From assembly GCA_025769875.1 (NCBI GenBank), contig JAGFNK010000259.1, forward strand, positions 1 through 64,000: a stretch of DNA of 64,000 nt, in the 5' to 3' direction. The notes beneath the pieces were generated by a model. That model ran no database searches, was not told the origin of the DNA, and saw only the letters and a program-made list of their open reading frames with translations. Shown here piece by piece: positions 32,759 to 43,878 of this stretch. The DNA comes from Russula earlei (Eukaryota > Basidiomycota > Agaricomycetes > Russulales > Russulaceae). Each line of letters begins with the position of its first letter. Positions within the stretch are counted from its first letter, which is position 1. Made by a program: the position numbers and the translations under genes.

Positions 32759-35700
32759 ATGTCCAGCCAGAACCCTCAACAGACTCTTGGTCCATCTACA
32801 TCCCGTCTCTCCAAGTCTCTGAGTACTGTCACGGGATTTCCGTCCTTGGACGAGGATGTTCGTGAATCTCTTCAGCGGAACTTTCAACGTGGTGACTCTG
32901 TCGACAAGATTCGGAAAAACCTGGGCCATTCCTTTATCGCTGTTCACAACGCTCTCTCCAAGGCCGGGGATCCGAAACTGAGGGACCGTCTTAAGACCGA
33001 ACCCGAATTCGAAGCTTATGTAAAGCCTGGGAGCAAAGGAGAGATTCAACTTATCGAGTTACTGGTAAAGATGATAAACAACCAGCTGAACTGGGAGGAA
33101 TTAATTAAATGTGGTACATTGCTTTCTGCCCTTTGACGCTAAAGCCTCTGATTATCGGACTCTGTCTGTAGAAGCGTTTCTAAATCCTGAGCCGGAACCT
33201 AATGTCGATCCCCTAGCTTTTGGTGCGCAGTGGATGCAACGTTTCTCCATATTTTACTGATCTCCTCTGACTCGGATAACAGCCACCTCACGCGCTTGGA
33301 GTAGTAAATATAAAGGCAACCTCGCGCGTGTACTTTTCCTGACTATCGCGGATTACCTTTCGCGAGAACGAACTTGCTACGCAAGACTCACCACTATTGT
33401 CAACTCTTCTGGAACTGGCAAGTCACGGATGGTTGACCAACTTGGCACGGAGGTGGTAGTGGTGCCTATATGTTTACGTATGGGACATGAAGGTTTTCCG
33501 TTCTGTTCTTGTTTTATGAGTATGACTTACTTACAATCTGACCCCACAGGGTACCCTCCTCCTGATAAGGAAATCCGTGATTGGCTTCTTGTAGGGAAAA
33601 CTGATAGAGTTACTGTGCGGAAGAAGTTGTATGGACTTGCGCATTCTCTCTTAGTTGTCACTCTCAGTAAACTGGAGGCCATCGAGCGCGAAGGTGATTA
33701 TCTTCCGACTGCTCCCCGGATTAGTTGCCAATGGCTCTGCAGGTCACCAGGAATCTCAGGAACCGAAATCGAGGAAGCAAAACAAGAAATCGGTCCAAGA
33801 GCGCCATGAGATGTTGGCACTCGCCTTCCATGAGCATATGACCCAGGGACAATCACATCCAACGGATGACTATCGAGAAACATTCTACAACAATGTAATT
33901 AAGTTGGCAAACAAGGTGAATATCCTGACCTTCCTAGTTCTGTGAGAGTGACAGGTTTCTAGTTTACAGAAACAGGCCAAAATGTTAAGGACAACGGTGA
34001 GCGTGATGGCCGGTACGTTTCGCCACGGCTCGGGGGCCTACTTGAGGCAGGCGAAAACCTCTGCCGCTTCATAGATGAAAACCAAATATTGGATTCCAAG
34101 GAAGGCTTGCGACGGCCCCTGATCATCCTCGCTTTTGACGAGGCCCATATTCTCACTGATCGACCAGACGAGCAAAATGACTGGAACCTCTTCACTGAGC
34201 TCCGTCGAATTCTCCGCGAAATAAAGGACCTCCCCATATTCTCATTGTTTCTTTCGACCGCTAGCCGCTTCCACAAATTCTCCCCAGAAATTCGATTTGA
34301 TCCATCAGCTCGGGCCAGAGAGCCGACCAATCGTCCCCTCAATCCAATCTCTGAAATAAGTTTCGATGACATTGCGCACCCCGCAATTATGGATACCCGC
34401 ACAATACACGATGTTGTAACAACGGATTGGATTTCCCATCTGGGTCGCCCATTGTATGTCCACCCCAGTTATCCCTTAAGAGAACGCTTTCGTACCACCT
34501 TGAATAGATTCGGGAGTTATTTGGATAGCCTGCCAGAGGATGTCAGAAATGAAGTAAGGGTTATAGATTACGCGAAGCAGAAGCTGCTGTGCGGTCCGAC
34601 CGTACTGGACGACAATCCGAATGGGGTCCTGGCGTGCCTTTCCGTACGTTTTGCGCTGACGTTCAACATGGACGTTTCAGCACGCAACGTAAGCTTTGCA
34701 CAAGTTGAACGGCATATGCTACTCTGTATCGCAGCAACTGTTGGACTCGAGAAACTGGTCACCATGGCTGGGTCCGAACCACTTCTGGCTGAGGCCGCCT
34801 ATGACCTCATGAAGGAGACGCGGATGAACGCGGTGCGCCATCTGGCGAACCATTCAGACTTGGAATGCGTCGACCGTGGACGGCGTGGTGAACTGGTTGC
34901 GACCCTGCTCATAATGCAAGCGTTCGACGCTGCGCGGGGAATTCATAAAAACAGATGGGTTACTGTGGTCGACTTCATGAAGGCTTTACTTCCGGAGTCG
35001 AACTATGAGGCGCTTCTCCGGTCTCTGCCGACTTCCTGGCCTGACACTTACAACGAGCAAATGACGTTTAAGGGGATATTCAAGGACTATGGCTTGTGGT
35101 TTAACCACGTCATCAAGGTCGAAAGTAAGCAGATGATCTCAAAAAAACATCTTTGGAAATTTGTTACGCGTGGGGCGATGATATTATGTGCAACTAATCA
35201 AGAGGGCATCGACATTGTTTTACCTGTTTTTCACACGGGGCGGAAACTTGGCCCTGACTCTATGACGGCGGTGGTCATCCAGGTGAAGAATGCGCGGGAT
35301 CACAAGACAACACTCAACGAGTCGTTGTTTGACGCCATGGACTCTGTTGTCAAATCGGCCATTTTCTCTACATCCAATGACTCCGAGTCCACCAATCAAG
35401 TTCCTTCCAAGCGGAAGCCCACAGGGCCTGCAGGGCCTTCAACGCCGAAGAAAGCGAAAGGGAATGTGACCCCGGCGCCAGAGGTGGTGACCCCGAAGCT
35501 GGCAAATGAGAATATGAAGCCGGTCATCCGACTAGTATTCGCATTGGCCTCTCCAAAGTCTGCCGTTGTCTTCAGGGAACGGCCCCTCATCAAGAACGAC
35601 TTCGATGGATTTACTGCATTTGATATCTGGCTCGCGGGCCTCGACCGCGAAACGTTCAATCAGCTTCAGGATGCTGATACGGAACCGTACAAAATACTAT

Positions 35701-35855
35701 TGGAACGGTCACTTATGCCTCACGACGCCTTCAAACTGGTGGATGACCCAAACGCAGGGAAGGAAACGAAGAAAGCGAGAGTGACTCGCAGGCAGATGAT
35801 GGCCCCACTAATACTCCCAGATGATAATTGTAATGACATTCACCTCCGGTCATAA
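32759..35855 (+). CDS. CR-type (Crinkler-like) effector: P-loop NTPase plus REase-fold nuclease
   Basis: The only sizeable non-transposon gene. Start ATG at 32759; stop at 35855. Likely introns (GT-AG): 33241-33282, 33478-33549, 33694-33742, 33916-33962; the first removes an in-frame TGA at 33258. Seen: Walker A SSGTGKS (33405-33425), Walker B LIILAFDEAH (about 34120-34145), and near the C terminus the restriction-endonuclease core, Asp in GIDIVLPV (35211) followed by the Q-x-K motif VVIQVKNA (35280-35288). NTPase plus REase is the CR-effector architecture known from oomycetes, chytrids and mushrooms, thought to act as a DNA-damaging or host-directed effector. One apparent frameshift near 33090-33125 is not explained by an intron; it may be a mutation or a sequence error. 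A basic, Pro/Lys-rich linker (KRKPTGPAGPSTPKKAKG) could serve nuclear entry. Function is inferred. Confidence 0.8.
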
Positions 35856-36207
35856 GAACGTGGAGATGTACTTTTACGATTACGATATTCTCGCTCTTTG
35901 ATGTGTTCTTACATCCTGAACCAATAATGTGCATGCTTGCGCTTGTGCTGTAGCGAACCCGAGAAGGGCGCGCTTGATTTCGTGAGGTTGGTCACTGGAC
36001 TCGATACCCAGAGGAAAAGAGAGGTGATTTTGAACGCGGAACGCGGACGCGACGAAAACCTTCGCGCCTGATGCTTTCTTGAGGCCGGAGAAGGTAAAAG
36101 GGAATCTGTCATTTCAAGAAAGTGGTTATGGTTCTTATAGACGAAAGCAGGGACTAAGGGAGAATATGAAATGAAAATGAAAGGGAGCCGGGACCACGAA
36201 ATTGATA
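35856..36207. other. Intergenic region between convergent CR gene and TAF9 pseudogene
   Basis: 352 bp holding the 3' flanks of both loci. On the minus strand, just beyond the TAF9 frame, the reading LKRKLV (about 36250) in a shifted frame resembles a TAF9 tail. Nothing else seen. Confidence 0.45.
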
Positions 36208-37038
36208 TTAGGGCTGCGAACGATGCCGGTTTCGCACCGACCAAGGTAGACTAGTTTTCGTTTCAATCCGTCCGCATGGTCTTCCGCGGTTTTGTGGTAA
36301 CCTCCTCCATCGGCTCGTCCCCGCCGCTCTCTTCGCCACGGCAGCAGACGTATCCGCCATCTCCACATCATCCGACGGGGTGCGCGCCGTGTTGACAGGG
36401 ACGGTAACGACAGGAGGACGGTGAGCCGCGGCCGAAGTGGCCTGGGACTGCGGAGGAGCCCTGGTGGCGGCGGCGTCGGGGATGGCGGCGGGTTCCATGT
36501 CCTCTTCGTCGTCCTCGGACGCCGACTCGACGATCTCTTCGATATCCTCGTCGTACTGCTTCTCCTCCAGCGGGGGCCTGTTCGGCACGAAGTCAAAGTC
36601 GATCGCGGTCAGACATTCCTTCGCAGGCGGCAAACGGAGGCCGAACACTTCCGGCACGGCCGGGAGGGGTTGCGCGTTGGCCTGCGTGGCCAAGGAGAGG
36701 GTGTACTGCCTTTCTTTTTTTAAAAAACAAACAAATAACGTCGGGCGCCTGCGGGCGGGCGGGCATGGAACCTGACGAACCTCTTTCGGGACGCGCCCAC
36801 CAAACTCCTAGCCTACGCGGGCTTGCATGGCAAGGGTGACGTCGTCCATCTCGACCTTGATCGGGCGTCAGGCGTGCTCCGCGTACACGAGCGCGTCCGA
36901 GAGGACCTGGGCGGTGTACCTGTGCAAGAATTCTGGTGCAGGACCCCCAGCTGCGCATCTTGGACCGTAGGCGTCGAGGCCAAAAGGAGGGAGATGGCTC
37001 GGGCAGCGGGCGGGAGGGATTCTGTCGCTGTTGGACAT
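36208..37038 (-). pseudogene. TAF9: TAF9 (TFIID/SAGA histone-fold subunit) pseudogene
   Basis: Read leftwards from an ATG at 37038. The histone-fold part reads ARAISLLLASTPTVQDAQL, then HRYTAQVLSDALVYAEHA, VEMDDVTLAMQARVG and EFGGRVPKE; after a 75-nt GT-AG intron (36706-36780) follow LATQANAQPLPAVPEVFGL, RLPPAKECLTAIDF and an acidic tail. This is the TAF9 pattern of the TBP-associated factor shared by TFIID and SAGA. Lesions: a 1-nt shift near the start, a small deletion near 36932, TGA at 36868-36870 and TAG at 36808-36810 (where Trp or Tyr is expected). The retained intron rules out a processed copy. The last exon, 36208-36705, is open. A functional TAF9 must exist elsewhere. Confidence 0.85.
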
Positions 37039-37137
37039 GGGGCTTGCTTGCCGCTGGGTGAGGAGCCGTACTCCCGGGAAAGGAGTGGTAGCTTATTACA
37101 TAATCACCGCAGCTGCGGTTCCCAATCGTTCTCCATC

Positions 37138-37506
37138 GGGGGGGGGGGATGGTGCAGTGGTACCTCCCTCCTTGGTCTATGGTAAACTGTACTCCCTGGG
37201 TTCAAACCCAGCAAACCGTGCTTTTAGGGGTTTTAGTGGGTATTGGGCTCTGCCTGAGTCCCACACTACTGGTGATCCAAAGAAGGCATGGGCCCAGAAG
37301 CAGAAGCTTTGGCCACCACCTGAGGAGAGCAGGTGTGTGTAAATACATTTCCCCTTGAGGCCTGGTCTCAGCATATTGGACTGGCTACAACTTGGTGGTA
37401 GGGACTGCTCTGTTTGCTCACACCTACCACCATATCTGTAAAAAGACAGGGTTTTTCAAAAAAAAAAAAAAAAAAAAAAAAGAAAAAAGAAAAAAGAAAA
37501 AAGTCA
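37138..37506 (+). mobile_element. tRNA-derived SINE with A-rich tail, TSD TTCTCCATC
   Basis: The pol III box A TGGTGCAGTGG (37150-37160) and box B GGGTTCAAACCC (37198-37209) are spaced as in a tRNA. About 250 bp of unrelated body follow, then A24 and (GAAAAAA)n. It is flanked by perfect 9-bp duplications TTCTCCATC (37129-37137 and 37507-37515), the mark of LINE-assisted retroposition. It lies 5' of TAF9. Confidence 0.92.
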
Positions 37507-37516
37507 TTCTCCATCC

Positions 37517-38103
37517 TGTTACCAAGTGGTTTGTGGTCTGGAAGATGCCAGACACCCAAACTATGGACTGGATTGTTTGTGTTGCTCATATGTCAGATCT
37601 TGACTACTTTAGTTCCTTGCTACATCATTCGGAGTGCATTGATCATATCTTTCCTAAGATGTATTGAGGAAGCAATGATTCACATTGCTTCTGGTCCATA
37701 TGCATTGGTACTTCAGAGTACATCAATTTCCTGATTAGGGAAGTACTTAATGCTTCCAGCACCAAGATCATTTACAGTGGAAGCAACTATTGCTTCCATG
37801 AGCTACCCTTGCTTCTATAGCACCTACCAGTACTTACAGTAGCAAGAACCTTATCCCTTGAGGCTATATAAAGCCCCCAGTTTGTATCAGTTGAGCCTTA
37901 CACTCAACTTAGTTTGCCAACCCCAAACAGTTGACTCCTACTCCATTGCAGAGCCCCTCTCATCTTGTTGACATACTCTTGAAGGACTTAATACTCCTTC
38001 CCCTCCACAAGTATTGCTTCCTTGACTCAAGCATATCTGCATTGGTAGGATGTGTTTACAGACATGACCATTGAACCCATTAAGGCACTTTGGAGCCTTA
38101 ACA
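37517..38103 (+). repeat. LTR-D (D2)
   Basis: 587 bp, TGTTACCAAG to GAGCCTTAACA. The flanks CATCC and GGAAA do not match, so it is not a simple solo insertion here; a rearrangement may have joined it to the neighbouring LTR-C-like sequence. TATA box (TATATAAAG) about 37864. Confidence 0.85.
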
Positions 38104-38301
38104 GGAAACCCCTTTACTGCCAAATAACCCAAGTTCCCCAAAGACTGGCCCTAAATTAACTATAGGAGACTTAACTCGTGACTAGCATGGGAACTACCAA
38201 ATGTACACATGCACTCTAGAGAGCATTACTCAGCATTGAGAGAATGCTTACTCAGGGGCTTACTGAGCAGATGATTAAGTGTGCTGATAAAGCACTTTAC
38301 T
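38104..38301 (+). repeat. LTR-C-like fragment
   Basis: Part of a diverged LTR-C (GGCCCTAAATTAACTA, GCTTACTGAGCAGATGATT). The rest appears only in arm 2 (61907-62244); here GyA LTR-A5 cuts it at 38302. Confidence 0.75.
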
Positions 38302-39129
38302 TGTTAAGACACGTACTGCTGATCACTAAGGACTCAGGAGCAGATGGGCAAGGGTTGGAACAGATGGTATGTGGCATAGACACCATTGAACAAGAGGATG
38401 AGCCAAATGACTTGGAGGTACCAGAGGGGGACTGGTAGGTGTTGCTGGAGGCAGAGGTGGAGGTTAGAGGCCAGTGCAGTGAAGAGGCTTTGGACAAGGT
38501 GGTCATTGAAGAGTACCTTGAAGACGAGGAAGGCTTTAAACTGAGCGGATGCAGGGGAGTACCCAGGAAGATGAGAGTATCACAAATGGACAGTCTGATG
38601 ACTGCCACACTACATTGGGGCTTATATACTGTGTACAGGGTTGATTACAAAGGACAGGAAATATTCTAGACTCCTTGGTACCACCCAATAGGACTACAGA
38701 GGCATAAACTTGCTTGTGTCAGGTTTCAGGCTTACTGAGCACATTATTGATCACTGTGGAGTGATGACATCATTATGATGTCATTGTGGAGTGCTTAGTG
38801 AGTCAATGAGGTCATTGGGGAGTTGCTCAGTCAGCCATGATGTCATTGGAGCCTATATGATGTCATATAAATTATGCAACAGTTTGTAAGAGTTTATGCT
38901 GCTGTTTCGGGTTCTTGGTGGCTGAGTGGCCATGTGGCTGCCATGCGATGATTACCTGATTAGGGAACTGGTGCCTGGTCATGTTATAGTGCCTTTGCAA
39001 TAGCGATAACTTGCACCACAGGGGGAATAGCCCAAGAAACGGAAGTGTGTCAGCGATGCAGAGTGAGAGAGGTCTCAATTGAGTAGAATAGGACAATATA
39101 TGGCCAGGTCCTGGCCTTAGTTCATAACA
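38302..39129 (-). repeat. LTR-A (A5), 3' LTR of minus-strand GyA
   Basis: 828 bp, on the plus strand TGTTAAGACACG to TTCATAACA, adjoining the polypurine tract at 39130. Its outer flank is TTACT (38297-38301); the partner duplication is not found because the 5' end of this element is missing. Confidence 0.92.
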
Positions 39130-39147
39130 TTCATCCCCTCTTTATAG
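39130..39147 (-). other. GyA polypurine tract
   Basis: Identical 18-mer to that at 19719-19736, directly 5' (element sense) of the 3' LTR. Confidence 0.9.
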
Positions 39148-39349
39148 ACTTGTTGCTCCTGCAACAGTAGGGGTTTCTTGTTTCCTAAAAAGGTGGAGTA
39201 GTTTGCATATGAAGAGTCAAAGTCAGCTCAATCGTGGGGAATTCCCTCATGTTCTATAGGTTGTTTTAGGGATAGCTGTGGTTGATTGGGTGCATGTGAT
39301 CGCAGGGGTTCTTTGAAAAGTTCTTTGGTAACAAGGATAGACATAGTTG

Positions 39350-40770
39350 TCAATGGAAGTCATGGTGGGAGTTATTGGTTAGGCATTACCCCTGGTGGGA
39401 ATCATTTTAAGCACTTTCAGATACTTCCAATGGAAGTCTTTGACAAGTAGTTGCGCTTTTGATAGGTTAGATACTGGTTCCCAAGTATGCTCTGCAGCAG
39501 TGTATCCTTTCCACTTGACAAGATATTTAATCCCTTTGCAGTTTAGGGAAAGTCAAGAGTCTAAGATCTGTTCTACTTTGTATTGTTCTTCTCCTTCAAC
39601 TAGTATGGGCGGTGGGTTTGAGAAGTTAGGGCCATGGGCAACAGTTTCTTTGTAGGGTTTAATTAGAGAATGATGAAAAACTGGGTGTATCTTCCAAGAT
39701 TTTGGTAATTCAAGGTGGACATTTACTGGATACACAGTGGTGACTTTGAATGGTCCATAACATTGAGGGGCTAGTTTTGCTTTTGGATGAGTGGTTCATA
39801 GATTTGTGGCTTCCAACTATACTTGATCCCCTTCTTTAAAGTGAAATGTTGGAGATTGAGGTCCTGATTGTTTCATAATTTCAGTTGCTCGGTTCAGAGA
39901 AGCAGCTACTTCTTCCCTGAGTTGATTTACTCTTGTTAGTCTTTCTTGGATTGAGGGGAACTTTGATGTAAAGGCAAGGGGTGGAGCAAATGTTGGGTTA
40001 AAGCCATACCAGACCTCAAAAGGGGGTTTGTTCGTTGCACTGTGTTGTCTGGCATTATGTGCAAACTCCATAAAGGGAAGTAGTTCTGCCCAATTGTCCG
40101 CTTGGTGGTTGCAAAATATTCATAGGTATTGTTCCAGTTCTTGGTTAACTCGTTCTGTTTCTCCATCTGTCTGTGGGTGGTATGCTGTGCTCAATGATAC
40201 TTTGACGTTTAATTTCTTCCATAGTTCTTGAATAATTTTTGAGGGCCTCTGTCTGATATTATTTGAGCTGGAAGGCCTATTCTTCTCCAGACATTATTCA
40301 TAATTAGTGTTGCTGTTTCTTCTGCTGTGATCGTCTTGTGGCAAGGGGTAATGATTATTGCTTTGCTGAATCGATCTACCACAACTAGGAGGCTGTCAAA
40401 GCCTTGTGAAATCGGTAGGTCCATGATAAAGTCCATGGTAATGCTTTTCCATACTTCTCCTGCTGGTGTAATTGGTACAAGGGGTGTTTCTGTCTTTGGG
40501 CAGTTCTTTGTGCTCTGGCAAATTGCGCAACCTTCTACATAACTCTTGACATATGTTAGCATTCCTGGCCACCAATAGTTTCAACTAATTAGCTCATAAG
40601 TTTTCCACTGGCCAGGATGTCCCACAGCAAGAGAGTCATGGTGTAGTTTCAAAAATTTCTTTGTAGGGTGTCATTGTTTGGGATGTAGACTTTTCCTTTG
40701 AATAATATTAGTCCATCTTCAAGATTCCAGTCCTGTAGGCCTTTTGACAACTGTCTTGGTCCATTCTTTA
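39350..40770 (-). pseudogene. GyA integrase with chromodomain
   Basis: Same domain order as 18050-19489: CAICQSTKN zinc half-site, [18 protein letters not shown], then frameshifts around 40230 and 40150, the core Glu region, HNARQHSATNKPPFEVWYGF, QERLTRVNQLREEVAASLNR, a GPY-like block (YPVNVHLELPKSWKIHPVFH), and a chromodomain (YKVEQILDS; LVKWKGYTA) at about 39440-39600. Several stops and frameshifts; inactive. Confidence 0.92.
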
Positions 40771-40774
40771 TGAT

Positions 40775-42300
40775 GATTGCTAATGCGTTAGACACTTCTG
40801 GGTCTTAGTCTTTACTACATCGTAGTTGTTGCCAAAGGTCTTGGTCACCAATTGGTTCTGTAGCAGAGGTGCGTGTTGCTCTGATTTTAAAATATTTATT
40901 GTCCAGGAGTATCTTTCCATCATTTTCATCTTGTATCCCCTCTTTAAAGTCTGGCTGCCTGGACAGACCATCTGCTTTGTTTGTAGTTCCTGGGTGATGG
41001 GTGATAGTGAAGTCAAAATTGCTGAGAAGGAGTGCCCAATGGGCTTGTTGTCGAGTGAGTTTCTGCTTGGTCATGAAGTATGTCAAATTATTATGGTCTG
41101 TCCATAGGTCAATGGGATGTGTGGCACCCTCAAGGTAGTGTCGAAAGTGCTAGAGGGATGAGACAATGGCAAGGAGTTCTTTATTGTAGATCATGTAATT
41201 TTGTTGTGCAGGGTCCAAGGATTTTGAAAAATAGGCTACTGGGTGATATCTGTTAAATTCATCAGGTTGTTCTAAAATTGAGCTGACTGCAAAGTCGCTT
41301 GCATCACAGATGAGTCGAAAGGGTTTAGTGTGATCAGGTAACATGAGGACTGGGGCTGTCATGAATGCTTGGATTAATTTTCTAAATGTTTGTTCTTCAT
41401 TGTCCTCCCATTTGAAGTGGTTTTCCTTTGTTAAATTAAACAAGGGTCATGCCATTCATGAGTATTGGTGGATAATTTTGTCTATAGAAGTTGCAGAATC
41501 CCAAAAATGCTTGTACTTCAGTAACATTGGTCAGAGTAGGCCATTTTGTAATGCCCATTAAGTTGTCTTGGTCCATAGATATTTGTCCCTGGGAGATGTT
41601 GATGCCTAGGTAACTAATAGAGGTTTGTTGGAAAGCACACTTCTCTGGTTTCAAATACAAGTCGTGGTCTTGGAGCACCTTTAAGACTTTGTGTGTCCAA
41701 TCATCAAGTTCGTTTAGGGTTTGTGCCATGATTAATATATCATCTAGATAGATGACCACTTGTTCCATGGTAATGTATTCTGCTAGGATGGTGTTCATAA
41801 AATGTTGGAAAGTGGCTGGGGCGTTGCAGAGGCCAAATGTCATTATCAGGGGTTCAAAAAGTCCTAGAGGTGTCTTGAATGCTGCAAGGTGTTCATCACC
41901 CTCTCTTAGGTGGATATTGTTGTATCCCCATTGTACGTTGAACTTGGTGAAGTATTGGGCTCCTTGGAGTTTGTCAATTAATTAATTCAGGGATCAGTGG
42001 TAATGGATATGTGTCCTTGATAGTTGCTGTATTCAGGGCTCTGTAGTCTTGTACTGGTTGTAGAGCTCCTCTGTTCTTTTCTACAAAGAAAAATGGACTG
42101 GCAATAGCTGCTTTTGATGGTCAAATAGTGCCTCTCTTCAAATGTTCGTCTATATATTCTTTTAGTGCTTGTAATTCTTTGGGAGTAAGTTGATAAATGT
42201 CACAATCACATTGGGTGATTCCTGGTTTCAGATTGATTGCATGGTCCCATGGTTGGTGAGCAGGAATGCGTTGGGAAGCTTGTTTGTCAAACACTTTTTG
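40775..42300 (-). pseudogene. GyA reverse transcriptase and RNase H
   Basis: [56 protein letters not shown]. RNase [41 protein letters not shown], and the tail [17 protein letters not shown]. It keeps CGA at two codons that are TGA in the plus-strand copy (41048 and 41315 regions). Frameshifts at about 41440 and 41980 break it. Confidence 0.93.
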
Positions 42301-42305
42301 CCATT

Positions 42306-43040
42306 TCAGGAACTGGGGGGAATGAGTTCATCTAGTGTCTTCTGTGGTGTTTCAGATGTTGCTAACTTAGTAGATGTTGTTGATTTCGCTTGTATGTTAA
42401 TTGTTACTGGTCTAAAAGCATTGTAGATTTGTTCAACCATGCATGGGTTCAATAATCCTTTGGTATCTGGGAAGATTAGTGCAGCAATGTTTGCGAACTT
42501 GGGTTCTTCTTCTTCAGGGAAAGTAAGCGCTTGTATTTGGTAATTCTGTGTTCCAGATGCAGATGCAATGGTTATACTTGGATGCATGGTAAGGCAGGTT
42601 TGGGGGCAATTTTTCAGCATGATTGTATTGTTTGCCCAATCAATATCTGGGTTATGGTGTCGTAACTGATCTGTTCCTAGAATAATGTCATGATCTCTGA
42701 TGTTAGTGACGAGGAATTCTGCTTGTTCATCATGGGTAGCATCTCTGTGTGCTTGAATGTGAAGTCTTTGGATAGTGCTAAAGCATATTAGTCCATTGGC
42801 ATTTTGTGTTCCATCCACATTTTGCGCTGGCAAGGGTTTGGCCATGGTTGAGAGGTGCAGGTGGTGTCTTTGTGCAAATCGTTCATGAATTATTATTCCT
42901 TCTGCCCCACTATCAAGTAGAGCTCTTGCACTGATTTCTTTGCCGCTTGTCTTCCCTACAAGAGTAACTTTTAAGGCAATGAATGGGGAGTGTATATTCT
43001 TGGTAAAAACTTTGGGGTAATTGATTTCTCTTTGTATTGT
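42306..43040 (-). CDS. GyA aspartic protease and pre-RT region
   Basis: Open for about 245 codons. A pepsin-like retroviral protease with the catalytic motif ARALLDSGAEGIII near residue 45 and the flap/second-half motifs DIILGTDQLRHHNPDIDW near residue 125. It matures Gag-Pol. The long segment to RT (TKLATSETPQKTLDELIPPS) is conserved in the GyB-GyA fusion only from the RT side. The solo LTR-A6 separates it from gag. Confidence 0.88.
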   Translation of the reverse strand, partial: TIQREINYPKVFTKNIHSPFIALKVTLVGKTSGKEISARALLDSGAEGIIIHERFAQRHHLHLSTMAKPLPAQNVDGTQNANGLICFSTIQRLHIQAHRDATHDEQAEFLVTNIRDHDIILGTDQLRHHNPDIDWANNTIMLKNCPQTCLTMHPSITIASASGTQNYQIQALTFPEEEEPKFANIAALIFPDTKGLLNPCMVEQIYNAFRPVTINIQAKSTTSTKLATSETPQKTLDELIPPSS

Positions 43041-43046
43041 ACTGAT

Positions 43047-43873
43047 TGTCAAGACATGTACTGCTGATCACTAAGGACTCAGGAGCAGGTGGGCAAGGGT
43101 TGGAACAGATGGTACACGGTGTAAACAGCGTTGAACAGGAGGATGAGCCAAACAACAAGGAGGTACCAAAGGGGTACTGGTAGATGTTGCAAGAGCCAGA
43201 GGCGAAGGGTAGAGGCCAGTGTAGCGAGGGGAATTTAGACAAGGTGGTCATTGAAGAGTACCTTGAGGACGAGGAGGGCTTTAAACTGAGTGGTTTCAGG
43301 GGAGTACCCAGGACAATGAGAGTATCACAAATGGACAGTCTGACAACTGCCATGCTACATTGGGGCTTATATACAGTGTACAGGGTCGATTACAAAGGAC
43401 TGGAGCTATTCTAGACCCTTTGGTACCATCCAATAGGACTACAGAGGCATAAACTCACTTGTGTCAAGTTTCAGGCTTACTGAGCGCATGACTGATCATT
43501 GTGGAGTGATAACATCATTATGATGTCACTGTGGAGCGCTTAGTGAGCCTATGAGGTCACTGTGGAGTTGCTCAGTCAGCCATGATGTCATTGGAGCCTT
43601 GATGATGTCAGATGAGTTATGCAACAGTTTCTAGGAGTTTGTGCCACTGTTTCAGGTTCTTGGTGGCTGGGTGGCCATGTGGCTGCCACGCGATGATTAC
43701 CCGATTAGGAAACGGGTGCCTGATCGTGTTATAGTGCATTTGCAATAGCGGTATCTTGCACCGCAGGAGGGGTAGCCTATGAAATGGAAGGGAGTTGGCA
43801 ATGCAAGTGAGAGAGGTCTCTCTTGAGTGAAATAGGACAATATATAGCCAGGACCTGGCCTTGGTTCATAACA
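43047..43873 (-). repeat. Solo LTR-A (A6), TSD CTGAT
   Basis: 827 bp with flanks CTGAT at 43042-43046 and 43874-43878. A GyA LTR inserted in another GyA copy, between gag and protease, so at least two rounds of GyA activity occurred. Confidence 0.96.
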
Positions 43874-43878
43874 CTGAT

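Larger units (their letters stand above)
36544..38301. repeat. Inverted duplication, arm 1
   Basis: Reverse complement of 62245-64000. In the stretches I compared, the only differences are one base in the SINE poly-A (24 against 23) and one in a T run near 36715 (7 against 6). It contains TAF9, a SINE, LTR-D and an LTR-C-like fragment. The right end is exactly where LTR-A5 begins (38302); the left end is not determined because arm 2 reaches the window edge. Confidence 0.93.

Noticed and set aside
36421..36775. Plus-strand frames over the TAF9 last exon
   Set aside because: Antisense shadows in GC-rich coding DNA; the minus frame carries the TAF9 motifs.
37138..37215. A functional tRNA gene
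   Set aside because: Box A and box B are present, but the body does not fold into a full cloverleaf that I can see, and an A-rich tail plus target duplications mark it as a SINE.
37392..37734. Frames containing poly-lysine near 37.4 kb
   Set aside because: Translation of the SINE poly-A tail and LTR-D.
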